From positions 1 to 46,095 of the forward strand of contig JAIKYE010000094.1 of assembly GCA_024683455.1 (NCBI GenBank): a DNA stretch of 46,095 nucleotides, read 5' to 3'. Both the position numbers and the translations under genes were made by a program. Origin of the DNA: Bacteroidaceae bacterium (GTDB taxonomy: Bacteria; Bacteroidota; Bacteroidia; Bacteroidales; Bacteroidaceae). Position 1 is the first letter of the stretch. Each line of letters begins with the position of its first letter. The notes beneath the pieces were generated by a model. That model saw nothing but the letters and a program-made list of their open reading frames with translations, was not told the origin of the DNA and searched no databases. This document shows positions 8,101-14,029 of this stretch, one piece after another.

Positions 8101-9016
8101 GCCCCTGTTCCTTTATAGCTATATCCAGATTATACAGGTTGGGCGCATCGGGGCTCCAAAGTTTAGCTTGAGGAATCGAGAGCGTGAATGTATCGTCCGA
8201 GCTTCCCGTCTGTTCAGCCACTGTTTTGTCTCCGTCTTTCGCGGTCAGTGTTAGTTGGCATGTACCGGAGGTGTTCACCTTTATTGAAACAGTGGAGTTG
8301 TCGATGTTGGGGATAGGTTCGTAGCTTATGATGTGCGTTGGACTTACAGGTTCTAACCATACAGTCTGCCATATTCCGCTATTGGGTGTGTACCAGATGC
8401 TGCCAGGCGAGTTGGTCTGCTTGCCGTGTGGTTGTCCGCCGTCGTTGGTAGGATCCCATACCGCAACCTGTATCTCTTGCTCATCGCCAGGCTTTATTAG
8501 TTGTGTGATATCGAAATAGAATGGAGTGGAACCGCCATCGTGCATGCCTGCCAACTGTCCATTTACATATACGTAGCAGCGCCAGTCCACTGCTCCGAAG
8601 TGCAGCAGAATGTTTTTCCCCTCGTATGCCTCAGGTATCTTGATGAGTTTCCTATATAGGTGTGTTGCCTTCTTGTTGGAAGAGAAGTTATTGTCCATAA
8701 TACCAGAGAGGGCGGATTCCACGGGGAATGGAACTAATATTGATTTTGTGAATAGCGAACTGTTCGTTTCATAATCGTATTTGATGGTTGTTCGCTTGAA
8801 ATACTGCCAAACGCCATTCAGATTCATCCAGTCTTTTCTCTGCATCGATGGGCGAGGGTACTCTTGCCATACATTGTCTGGAGTAAGTCGTTCTCCCCAA
8901 GGTGTCATCAGTGGTGCAGTCTGTTTCTTCCATTGGCTCGCTGCACAAACGCAGTCTGTAGCGCAAAACAGGATGGTCAAAATAACCACGAAGTTTAAGA
9001 TTGTTTTCTTTTTCAT
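5186..9016 (-). CDS. Secreted GH2 glycosidase fused to a degenerate GH43-like propeller and two jelly-roll modules
   Basis: The 1276-residue exported protein starts at the ATG at 9016; the TTG two codons earlier is less likely. It has a signal peptide (MKKKTILNFVVILTILF...). A GH2 enzyme follows at about 35-615, with sugar-binding domain, immunoglobulin-like domain and TIM barrel. Glu447 in VVWNEGW is the probable acid/base and Glu517 in CGEYGG the probable nucleophile. Two related modules at about 630-765 and 1088-1230 share AGFG, TSS-x-I-x-IR, HDED, NGV and GGQ-x-ID. Between them, at about 785-1075, is a GH43-like five-bladed propeller that appears to lack the catalytic acids. The tail GINIINGKKILY resembles a sorting signal. 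The substrate is unknown; the GH5 neighbour hints at mannan-type hemicellulose. Divergent from the AraC gene. Confidence 0.88.
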   Translation of the reverse strand: MKKKTILNFVVILTILFCATDCVCAASQWKKQTAPLMTPWGERLTPDNVWQEYPRPSMQRKDWMNLNGVWQYFKRTTIKYDYETNSSLFTKSILVPFPVESALSGIMDNNFSSNKKATHLYRKLIKIPEAYEGKNILLHFGAVDWRCYVYVNGQLAGMHDGGSTPFYFDITQLIKPGDEQEIQVAVWDPTNDGGQPHGKQTNSPGSIWYTPNSGIWQTVWLEPVSPTHIISYEPIPNIDNSTVSIKVNTSGTCQLTLTAKDGDKTVAEQTGSSDDTFTLSIPQAKLWSPDAPNLYNLDIAIKEQGQETDRVSGYFGMRKFSRGMVDGHPCVLLNNMPLYLYGPLDQGWWPDGLLTPPSYEAMIYDLQVIKDFGMNMVRKHIKLENDLWFDWCDKNGLVVWQDMPSGCGNGQVGTLDYNMQNFYRENEELIEATRHHPCIGAWVVWNEGWGQHTEHGMAHTQRAVNSVMAANHDPGRFVHAVTGWVDVEMGDFLDVHSYPAPNAAINPLNERIASCGEYGGINLFVEGHMWAGSDVDYTTVEDAETYTNLYNHYTDCLQNLQKERGLWMSVYTQITDVEQECNGIMTYDRKVLKVSPEQQASMKAMIERTINYRLSGTKTIVPAGDEKTGIQWKYTTTEPADNWYTTDFEATNWKTGTAGFGGGGRTAWTSSDIWIRRNFKITSVEASQLQELRLWMFHDEDAQIYINGVLAAKVTGYNTKYELWSLLPEALNTLKLDGTDNVIAIHCKQTIGGQFIDCGLKLCQYTSNADLQVEPMPQMTPTPDFKGESGKAYLLTYTLPTNKQLHYAYSMDGAKWTTINGNRSILLGDFANVEMNAPFIRRTTEDGKTIFHLIADPIDENQVGFYHLQSEDLINWKNGVNGNILIKPSTTDTSKGESPEWIYDETSSSFFIYWTAKNSNKNSVYLSTTKDWKRFTAPRLFFAPDLAVNNMHIEKTGDIFTGFFYNKDWNICTTQTNTLKVVSPKFSDPQRIFSSQIPKAKAPQTFPAMDNSGWFLLYNPTENGGQTISKSGNAAENKWYPCDENEISLPAEAEEGSVLVISIDELNAILNTFFYEECDVLPTAEVEPQIWKYTTSSISGTAWTRKDYKDGTWKEGLAGFGASNPPGSYVNTEWTSSAIHIRYHLDLTGFVPEQIQALTGRIHHDEDVSVYFNGVLAFQETGYLTAYKNISINQEALDALTPDNTNIIAIECTNKGGGQYIDFGLSGIRPLQTGIKEIPHSAFGIQNEEGIYNLSAQRLCAPRAGINIINGKKILY
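5281..5308 (-). repeat. Heptamer array inside the GH2 coding sequence
   Basis: Four consecutive 7-base units on the plus strand: GAATGCC, GAATGCC, GAATGTG, GAATTTC. They encode, on the minus strand, the linker between the second jelly-roll module and the C-terminal tail (KEIPHSAFGIQ region). The 7-base period matches the intergenic arrays elsewhere in the window. Confidence 0.7.
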
Positions 9017-9058
9017 TGTCAATATGGTATTTGTGTTTGACTATTGGCTATTGGTGCA

Positions 9059-9066
9059 CAAATATA
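9059..9066 (-). promoter_or_regulatory. Possible promoter -7 box for the GH2 gene
   Basis: TATATTTG on the minus strand fits the Bacteroidetes TAnnTTTG box and lies 42 bases before the ATG. No good -33 TTTG is seen at the expected distance, which may mean it depends on an activator such as the divergent AraC protein. Confidence 0.45.
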
Positions 9067-9126
9067 CACAAAAATATTTAGATGAGTGCTGTTGCGGCAT
9101 CTTTTGATTACTTTTTGATATAAAAT

Positions 9127-9158
9127 TTTGTTCGTTTCACATCTTTTACGTATCTTAG
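9127..9158 (+). promoter_or_regulatory. Promoter of the AraC-type regulator gene
   Basis: TTTG at 9127-9130, a spacer of 20, then TATCTTAG at 9151-9158 (one base off TAnnTTTG at the seventh position). This fits the Bacteroidetes sigma-ABfr consensus and leaves a leader of about 20 bases before the ATG at 9186. Confidence 0.6.
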
Positions 9159-9185
9159 CGGCCAAATTAACATCTTTTCAATATT

Positions 9186-10061
9186 ATGGACGACGTATTG
9201 ACCGAGGTTACGCCTCTTTCCGAGAAAGACTGTTTCTATATGATGGATAGGGACAAGGAAGCATTTACCTATCCCTTGCACAAGCATGACGAGATGGAGC
9301 TCAACTTTGTGGAAAACTGTGACGGTGCCCGTCGTATTGTGGGCGATAGCATCGAGGTGCTAGGAAAGTACGACTTGGTGCTCGTTGGCAGCGGACTGGA
9401 ACATGCATGGGATCAGTATGATTGCCAGAGTCAGTCTATCCACGAAATTACCATTCAGTTCCCCACAGACCTGTTGGGTGATCAGTTCTTGCAGAAGAAT
9501 CAGCTTAGCAGTCTCCGTGCTATGTTTGAGAATGCTAAGCGCGGTATAGCCTTTGATCTCCCTGCCATTATGGAACTTTACGGAAAGATTACGCATATCA
9601 CGCAGGCTCAACCAGGATTCTACCGTATGTTGGGGCTCTTGGAGATTTTGTATGAACTTTCGTTGCAAGAGAACTATCACCTGTTGGCCAGTAAGTCGTT
9701 TGCTAATGTAAAGAATGCTCCCGAGAGCAAGCGTGTACGCGAGGTGGAAGAGTATATTGATAAGCATTACAAGGAGGAGATACGCTTGAAGAAACTTTCA
9801 GAGATTGCCGGAATGACTCCCGCAGCCTTCAGCCGTTTCTTCCGTATGCGTACTGGCAAGACGGTCTCTGACTATATGATTGATATTCGCCTTGGTCATG
9901 CTGCTCGTATGCTGGTGGATTCTCCTACCAATATAGCCGAGATATGCTATAGTTGCGGATTCAATAATATCAGCAACTTCAATCGTATTTTTAAGAAGAA
10001 GAAAGGTTGTTCGCCGACCGCCTTCCGCGATAATTACCATAAGAGCAAGATTATTATTTAG
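9186..10061 (+). CDS. AraC-family transcriptional regulator with cupin sensor
   Basis: The 291-residue regulator has an N-terminal cupin-like part (about 20-110, with HKHDEMELNFV and a later GSGLEHAWDQY) that probably binds a sugar. The C-terminal AraC DNA-binding domain covers about 182-288: RLKKLSEIAGMTPAAFSRFF is the first helix-turn-helix and IAEICYSCGFNNISNFNRIF the second. The second is the highly conserved AraC signature. It lies between the divergent GH2 gene and the GH5 gene 24 bases downstream, so it probably controls both. The ligand is inferred, not visible. Confidence 0.92.
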   Translation: MDDVLTEVTPLSEKDCFYMMDRDKEAFTYPLHKHDEMELNFVENCDGARRIVGDSIEVLGKYDLVLVGSGLEHAWDQYDCQSQSIHEITIQFPTDLLGDQFLQKNQLSSLRAMFENAKRGIAFDLPAIMELYGKITHITQAQPGFYRMLGLLEILYELSLQENYHLLASKSFANVKNAPESKRVREVEEYIDKHYKEEIRLKKLSEIAGMTPAAFSRFFRMRTGKTVSDYMIDIRLGHAARMLVDSPTNIAEICYSCGFNNISNFNRIFKKKKGCSPTAFRDNYHKSKIII

Positions 10062-10085
10062 TCTATTAAGCATTGTACATTGAGC

Positions 10086-11420
10086 ATGAAAACAAAATCA
10101 TTATTGATTAGTTTATTATGCCTATGCGGCTTGTTTGCCTGCCAGCAAAGAGAAACGACAGAAACAGACTTTGTAATTGTTAAGGATGGAAAATTCTTCC
10201 GCGGCGATAAGGAATATCGCTACATAGGTGCTAACTTCTGGTATGGCGCTATCTTGGGTAGCGAGGGTCGAGGTGGTAACAAGGAACGTTTGCTTCAGGA
10301 ACTGGATTTGATGAAGGAAACGGGTATCACCACCATTCGTGTCTTGGTAGGTGCTGACGGACGCGACTGCTTGGGCCGTCACGTTTCTCCTATCCTTCAG
10401 TCTGCTCCAGGCGAATACAACGATACCATTCTGCAAGGTTTGGATTTCTTGCTTTCCGAATTGGAGAAGCGGGAGATGACAGCAACGCTCTATCTGAATA
10501 ATGCTTGGGAATGGAGTGGAGGCTATGGTGCTTATCTGGAATGGGCAGGATGTGGTCCTGCTGCCGACCCAGAGGATTGGGGTGCCTTCCTGAAGTATCA
10601 TTGCCAGTTTGTACAAAACGATAAGGCAAAGGAGTTGGCTGCTAATCACGTCAGGCATATTGTCGGTCGCACCAATACCATAACTGGCAAGCCTTACACC
10701 CAGTCACCTGCTATCCTTGCGTGGGAGTTGGCTAACGAGCCTCGTGCTTTTGCAGGCGATAGCATCACAAAGGCATGCTTTGTCCAATGGGTAAAAGATC
10801 AGGCAGGTCTTATTAAGAGCATAGATGCCAACCATTTGGTAACAACGGGTAGCGAGGGGATTGTTGGTTGTGAGATGGATGCGGATCTCTTCCGTCAGAT
10901 TCATTCGTGTCCCGAGATTGACTTCGTTTGTATTCATATTTGGCCTTACAACTGGCATTGGATAGGTCCTGTTTCGGGGCCCATTGCTACGGCTAAGGAT
11001 ATCAACGGTACCACCTCTCCCATCGATAGCGTGGATAATGCCATCAAGAAGACAGCCGAGTATATCGACCAATGCTATCAGAAGGTCTGCGACCTGAATA
11101 AGCCTATGGTAATCGAAGAGTTTGGGTATCCGCGTGACAACTATACTGTCGAGCTCGGTACACCCACCGTAGGCCGAGATCGTTATTATCAAGCTGTCCT
11201 CTGGATGATAGATATGTATCGCGAGATGGAAATCAAAGGAGGCAAACTGGTTGGTTGCTGCTTCTGGGGCTGGGGAGGCTATGCTTCAAAGCTCCATTAC
11301 AAGTGGCAGCCGTGGGACGATTATACCTGCGATCCCGCCTTCGAGGAGCAAGGTCTCAACTCTGTCTTTGCCACCGATACAACCACCCTGAGCATAATAA
11401 GGGAATTTGCTAACGAATAA
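10086..11420 (+). CDS. GH5 family endo-beta-mannanase-like lipoprotein
   Basis: The start is the ATG at 10086; the TTG two codons earlier is less likely. The 444-residue precursor has a lipoprotein signal ending in LFAC, so Cys19 would be lipidated and the enzyme anchored in a membrane. The catalytic domain covers the rest. It has a GH5 layout: ANFWYGAILGS near the start, WELANEPR with Glu218 as acid/base, HIWPYNWHW, and VIEEFGYPRDN with Glu345 as nucleophile. The layout is closest to GH5_7 mannanases, which cut beta-1,4-mannan internally, but substrate choice among GH5 enzymes cannot be settled by eye. It directly follows the AraC gene and is followed by a terminator. No SusC/SusD pair is present in the window. 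Confidence 0.85.
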   Translation: MKTKSLLISLLCLCGLFACQQRETTETDFVIVKDGKFFRGDKEYRYIGANFWYGAILGSEGRGGNKERLLQELDLMKETGITTIRVLVGADGRDCLGRHVSPILQSAPGEYNDTILQGLDFLLSELEKREMTATLYLNNAWEWSGGYGAYLEWAGCGPAADPEDWGAFLKYHCQFVQNDKAKELAANHVRHIVGRTNTITGKPYTQSPAILAWELANEPRAFAGDSITKACFVQWVKDQAGLIKSIDANHLVTTGSEGIVGCEMDADLFRQIHSCPEIDFVCIHIWPYNWHWIGPVSGPIATAKDINGTTSPIDSVDNAIKKTAEYIDQCYQKVCDLNKPMVIEEFGYPRDNYTVELGTPTVGRDRYYQAVLWMIDMYREMEIKGGKLVGCCFWGWGGYASKLHYKWQPWDDYTCDPAFEEQGLNSVFATDTTTLSIIREFANE

Positions 11421-11447
11421 AAAAAGGCTGCACATCGCAGCTTTTTT
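11421..11447 (+). terminator. Rho-independent terminator after the GH5 gene
   Basis: A short stem GCTGC/GCAGC (11427-11431 and 11437-11441) with a 5-base loop is flanked by an A tract before and a run of six T after it. It starts right at the GH5 stop codon. Confidence 0.75.
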
Positions 11448-11482
11448 AAGTTGAAAAATGATAATTAGTCGTTTGGGGAGTT

Positions 11483-11512
11483 CCGCTAACCGCTAACCAC
11501 TCAACGCTAACC
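11483..11512 (-). repeat. Heptamer array at the end of the O-methyltransferase gene
   Basis: On the plus strand the units are CCGCTAA, CCGCTAA, CCACTCA, ACGCTAA, all in one 7-base register. In the sense of the gene (minus strand) the unit is GGTTAGC, and its TAG is the gene's stop codon. After the units come GGAACTC and CCCAAAC, which are also found after xerD. Confidence 0.75.
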
Positions 11513-12142
11513 ATTCTTCACTCTTATCAGCGTCAGCCCGTCTCTTAGCGGTAGGATAACCTTCTCTACTCTGTTGTCTTTGGCCACGAGGTCGTTAAAG
11601 GCCTGGACGCCTTGGGTTTGTAAGTCGCTCTCGCGTGGTTTCTCTTCCAATACATGGCCGTACCACAGGGTGTTGTCGGCAATGATAAAGCCGCCCTTGC
11701 GCATGCGAGGAAGCACCATCTGATAGTATTCTACATACTGACGCTTGTCAGCATCTATGAAGGCAAGGTCCCATACGACATCCATTTGCGGGACTAATTC
11801 TAAGGCATCGCCAATATGCAGATGCAGCTTATCGGCATATTGGCTGCCGTCAAACCATTTGCGGATGAAGTCCTCCTGCTCGTCAAAGATTTCGAAGGTG
11901 TGCAGTTCGGCTCCTTCTTCCAGTCCTTCTGCCATACTCAGGGCGCTGTATCCGCTAAATGTTCCCAACTCCAGCACTCTTTGGGGACGAATCATCTGCA
12001 CTAGCATTTTCAGCAGTCGTCCTTGCAGATGACCGCTTGCCATCTGGCCATAAGACAACCTGAGCTGTGTATCTCGCCACAGCTCATGTAGATATTCTCC
12101 CTCAGCATCTATGTGCTGCAGTATGTACTCGTCGATGTCCAT
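11507..12142 (-). CDS. SAM-dependent O-methyltransferase (family 3, catechol/caffeoyl-CoA type)
   Basis: The 211-residue protein matches the metal-dependent O-methyltransferase family. The SAM-binding motif I is VLELGTFSGYSA (56-67). The acidic motif FEIFDEQ follows. LAFIDADKRQYVEYYQ supplies the metal-binding Asp, and ADNTLWYG is the usual motif after it. The substrate is unknown; close bacterial relatives act on catechol-like compounds. The gene has the same orientation as aroQ upstream, separated by 96 bases that consist largely of 7-base repeats. The C-terminus ends in repeat sequence (last codons AAT GGT TAG). Confidence 0.9.
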   Translation of the reverse strand: MDIDEYILQHIDAEGEYLHELWRDTQLRLSYGQMASGHLQGRLLKMLVQMIRPQRVLELGTFSGYSALSMAEGLEEGAELHTFEIFDEQEDFIRKWFDGSQYADKLHLHIGDALELVPQMDVVWDLAFIDADKRQYVEYYQMVLPRMRKGGFIIADNTLWYGHVLEEKPRESDLQTQGVQAFNDLVAKDNRVEKVILPLRDGLTLIRVKNG

Positions 12143-12146
12143 CTTT

Positions 12147-12232
12147 CTAGCCCTTAGGCTTTAGATTTTAGACTTCTGACTTTAGGCTCAAGGCATTCGT
12201 ACATGTTTGCTAAAGTCTAATGTCTAAAGTCT
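12147..12232. repeat. Heptamer arrays between aroQ and the O-methyltransferase gene
   Basis: Two arrays on the plus strand. 12147-12188 holds six units in register (CTAGCCC, TTAGGCT, TTAGATT, TTAGACT, TCTGACT, TTAGGCT). 12212-12232 holds AAAGTCT, AATGTCT, AAAGTCT. Together they fill most of the gap between the two genes. Confidence 0.75.
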
Positions 12233-12238
12233 GGCGTT

Positions 12239-12679
12239 TCAATCTTCCTCGTTTCTACTGGCATTATCTATCAGAGCTTCGATGGCCAGACGGTAGCTGT
12301 CGAGACCGAAGCCACAGATAACACCTAAGCAGCCTGGGCTGATAAGGCTCTTCCTACGGAATTCCTCGCGCTGGTGAACATTAGAGATATGAACCTCAAC
12401 GGCAGGTGTGCTCACACTTTTCAGGGCATCCAAAATAGCCACGCTGGTATGTGTATAGGCACCAGCATTCAGCACTATGCCGTCGCGATCGAAGCCTACC
12501 TCCTGTATCTTATTGATGATTTCGCCCTCTAGGTTGCTTTGGTAATAGTCAATGCGAACTTGGGGGAAACGTGTACGTAACTCTTTGAGGTAATCTGCCC
12601 AAGCCTTCTTTCCGTAGATTTCAGGCTCCCTAACGCCCAATAAATTCAAGTTAGGACCGTTGATAATTTGTATTCTCAT
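12239..12679 (-). CDS. aroQ: 3-dehydroquinate dehydratase, type II
   Basis: This shikimate-pathway enzyme converts 3-dehydroquinate to 3-dehydroshikimate. The 146-residue length is normal. NGPNLNLLGVREPEIYG carries the catalytic Tyr22. LNAGAYTHTS (70-79) and VEVHISN (His97) line the active site, and REEFRRKS has the closing Arg. The dodecameric type II fold is expected from the family. The gene diverges from xerD, an arrangement common in Bacteroidales, and the two -7 boxes nearly touch in the 48-base gap. Confidence 0.96.
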   Translation of the reverse strand: MRIQIINGPNLNLLGVREPEIYGKKAWADYLKELRTRFPQVRIDYYQSNLEGEIINKIQEVGFDRDGIVLNAGAYTHTSVAILDALKSVSTPAVEVHISNVHQREEFRRKSLISPGCLGVICGFGLDSYRLAIEALIDNASRNEED

Positions 12680-12697
12680 ATTTTTTCTGTACTTTTG
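12667..12697 (+). promoter_or_regulatory. Promoter of xerD
   Basis: TTTG at 12667-12670, a spacer of 19, then TACTTTTG at 12690-12697, a full match to the Bacteroidetes consensus. Its -33 box lies inside the first codons of aroQ. Transcription should start about 12703, giving a leader of about 25 bases to the ATG at 12728. Confidence 0.7.
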
Positions 12698-12703
12698 TCG
12701 CTA

Positions 12704-12711
12704 CAAAGATA
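12704..12711 (-). promoter_or_regulatory. Probable -7 box of aroQ
   Basis: TATCTTTG on the minus strand matches TAnnTTTG and sits 25 bases before the aroQ ATG. It lies at the expected start point of xerD transcription, so the two promoters face each other. No good -33 box was found. Confidence 0.5.
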
Positions 12712-12727
12712 GGAAAAATAGCATTAC

Positions 12728-13699
12728 ATGCACTATTTATTGTGCAAATTTAATCTAAACGACACTATTTTGAGTTACCAGTTTACCAATACAGGCGCTA
12801 TTTCTCCTCAGATTCTGAGGCGTTATATGCAATATCTACGTTTGGAGCGTTCCTACACGGGCAACACCTTGGATGCTTATGTACGCGATCTGCAAAAGCT
12901 TCTGAACTACTATGCCGACCTTGGCATCGACTTCCGCCATGTCACGCTCGAGCAGCTGGACCATTTCTCTGGAACCCTTCAGGATTTGGGTGTACAGCCG
13001 CGCAGTGTTGCCCGCATCCTCAGTGGCGTACGCTCCTTCTATCGCTTCTTGGTCTTAGAGAAAGAGATTGAAACAGATCCCACCGAACTACTGGAGAACC
13101 CCCAGATAGGTAAGCATCTTCCCGAGGTGCTGAGCATTCAAGAGATAGATGCCATCCAGCAAGCAATCGACAAGAGCAAGCCGCAGGGCGTGCGCGACGA
13201 TGCCATCATCGAGATGCTCTACAGCTGTGGCCTACGTATCAGCGAGCTATGTAACCTTAAGATGAGCGAGCTCTTTTTGGAGGAGGGCTATATCCGTGTT
13301 CATGGCAAGGGGAGAAAGGAACGCTTGGTTCCCATTGGTGAACAGGCCGTGGAAAAGCTCCGCCTGTGGTTTGTTGTCAGGGTGACGGTCAAGGCCAAGC
13401 CCGGCCACGAGGATTATGTCTTCATTAGCACCAAGCGCGGCACGAAACTCAGTCGCATCACTCTTTTTGTCTATATTAAGGACTATGCCCAGCGGGCAGG
13501 CATCCAGAAGAATATCAGCCCCCATACTTTCCGCCATAGTTTTGCCACTCACCTCCTTGAGGGCGGTGCCAACCTGCGCGCCATCCAAGCCATGCTGGGC
13601 CACGAGGATATTTCTACTACCGAGATATATATGCATATCGACCGTTCCCACCTCCGTCAGGAAATCCTCGAGCATCACCCGAGAAACATTAAACGTTAG
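12728..13699 (+). CDS. xerD: Site-specific tyrosine recombinase XerD
   Basis: XerD, with a partner recombinase, resolves chromosome dimers at dif during cell division. The 323-residue protein has the N-terminal SAM-like core-binding domain (about 28-115: YMQYLRLERSYTGNTLDAY). The catalytic domain has all six residues: Arg170 (GLRISEL), Lys194 (HGKGRKER), His266 and Arg269 (SPHTFRHSF), His292 (GHEDIS) and nucleophile Tyr301 (IYMHID). About 25 residues before the usual family start may be extra, but the promoter position supports the ATG at 12728. Housekeeping neighbours argue against a mobile-element integrase. The last codons (IKR, stop) run into heptamer repeats. Confidence 0.92.
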   Translation: MHYLLCKFNLNDTILSYQFTNTGAISPQILRRYMQYLRLERSYTGNTLDAYVRDLQKLLNYYADLGIDFRHVTLEQLDHFSGTLQDLGVQPRSVARILSGVRSFYRFLVLEKEIETDPTELLENPQIGKHLPEVLSIQEIDAIQQAIDKSKPQGVRDDAIIEMLYSCGLRISELCNLKMSELFLEEGYIRVHGKGRKERLVPIGEQAVEKLRLWFVVRVTVKAKPGHEDYVFISTKRGTKLSRITLFVYIKDYAQRAGIQKNISPHTFRHSFATHLLEGGANLRAIQAMLGHEDISTTEIYMHIDRSHLRQEILEHHPRNIKR

Positions 13700-13712
13700 T
13701 TTACTGTTTAAT

Positions 13713-13827
13713 CGGTTATCGGTTATCGGAGCTCCCTAAACGACCAACTCCCTAAACGACCAATTTTCAACTTTCAACAGTTCCGTTAACGTTAAAAGGT
13801 CTTTAGCCTTTAACCTATAACCTTTAC
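13713..13827 (+). repeat. Mixed heptamer and 16-bp repeats downstream of xerD
   Basis: CGGTTAT twice at 13713-13726. A 16-bp direct repeat, CTCCCTAAACGACCAA, lies at 13732-13747 and 13748-13763. TTTTCAA, CTTTCAA follow at 13764-13777, and CCTTTAA, CCTATAA, CCTTTAC at 13807-13827. The same order of blocks (GGTTAxC twice, then GGAxCTCCCxAAACGAC) occurs after the O-methyltransferase stop on the other strand. Confidence 0.75.
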
Positions 13828-13849
13828 AAAGTTTTCAAAAATGTTCAAG

Positions 13850-13920
13850 GCTGCGATTAAGTGAGAGAAAAGCGATGCTCGCATCAGTTTTTCCGAGCAG
13901 AAGTAGGCTCGAAACGAAGT
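13850..13920. other. Non-coding stretch with two small hairpins
   Basis: No open frame or promoter of note. GATGC/GCATC (loop TC) and CGAGC/GCTCG (loop of 8) form two neighbouring hairpins. The block ends where the TTCAATG array starts. It may be a decayed repeat copy; I cannot show a second copy in this window. Confidence 0.35.
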
Positions 13921-13984
13921 TTCAATGTTCAATGTTCAATGTTCAATGAAAAAAAGCTCAATGTTCAATGTTCAATGTTCAATG
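13921..13984 (+). repeat. TTCAATG heptamer arrays before the OmpA/TPR lipoprotein gene
   Basis: Four perfect TTCAATG units at 13921-13948, nine bases (AAAAAAAGC), then nearly four more at 13958-13984. The array stops 9 bases before a -7 box. An open frame runs through it and would add a repetitive leader to the next protein, but the lipoprotein signal starts later, so the array is taken as untranslated. Confidence 0.85.
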
Positions 13985-13992
13985 ATTTTTTA

Positions 13993-14000
13993 TATCTTTG
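13993..14000 (+). promoter_or_regulatory. -7 box before the OmpA/TPR lipoprotein gene
   Basis: TATCTTTG matches TAnnTTTG. The position where the -33 box should be falls in the TTCAATG repeats and offers no TTTG. The leader to the ATG at 14030 would be about 24 bases. Confidence 0.55.
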
Positions 14001-14029
14001 CGGCAAAATTATCAAAATCAGATAAAAAA

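Noticed and set aside
12728..13699. Integrase of a mobile element
   Set aside because: It is the housekeeping XerD type, next to aroQ, with no attachment site, tRNA or element genes around it.
13921..13984. CRISPR-like array
   Set aside because: The repeat unit is 7 bases with no spacers and there are no cas genes.
13925..14029. In-frame extension of the OmpA/TPR lipoprotein with repeated NVQCSMF peptide
   Set aside because: The extension is the TTCAATG heptamer array read as protein. A proper lipoprotein signal starts at the ATG at 14030 and a -7 promoter box lies inside the extension.
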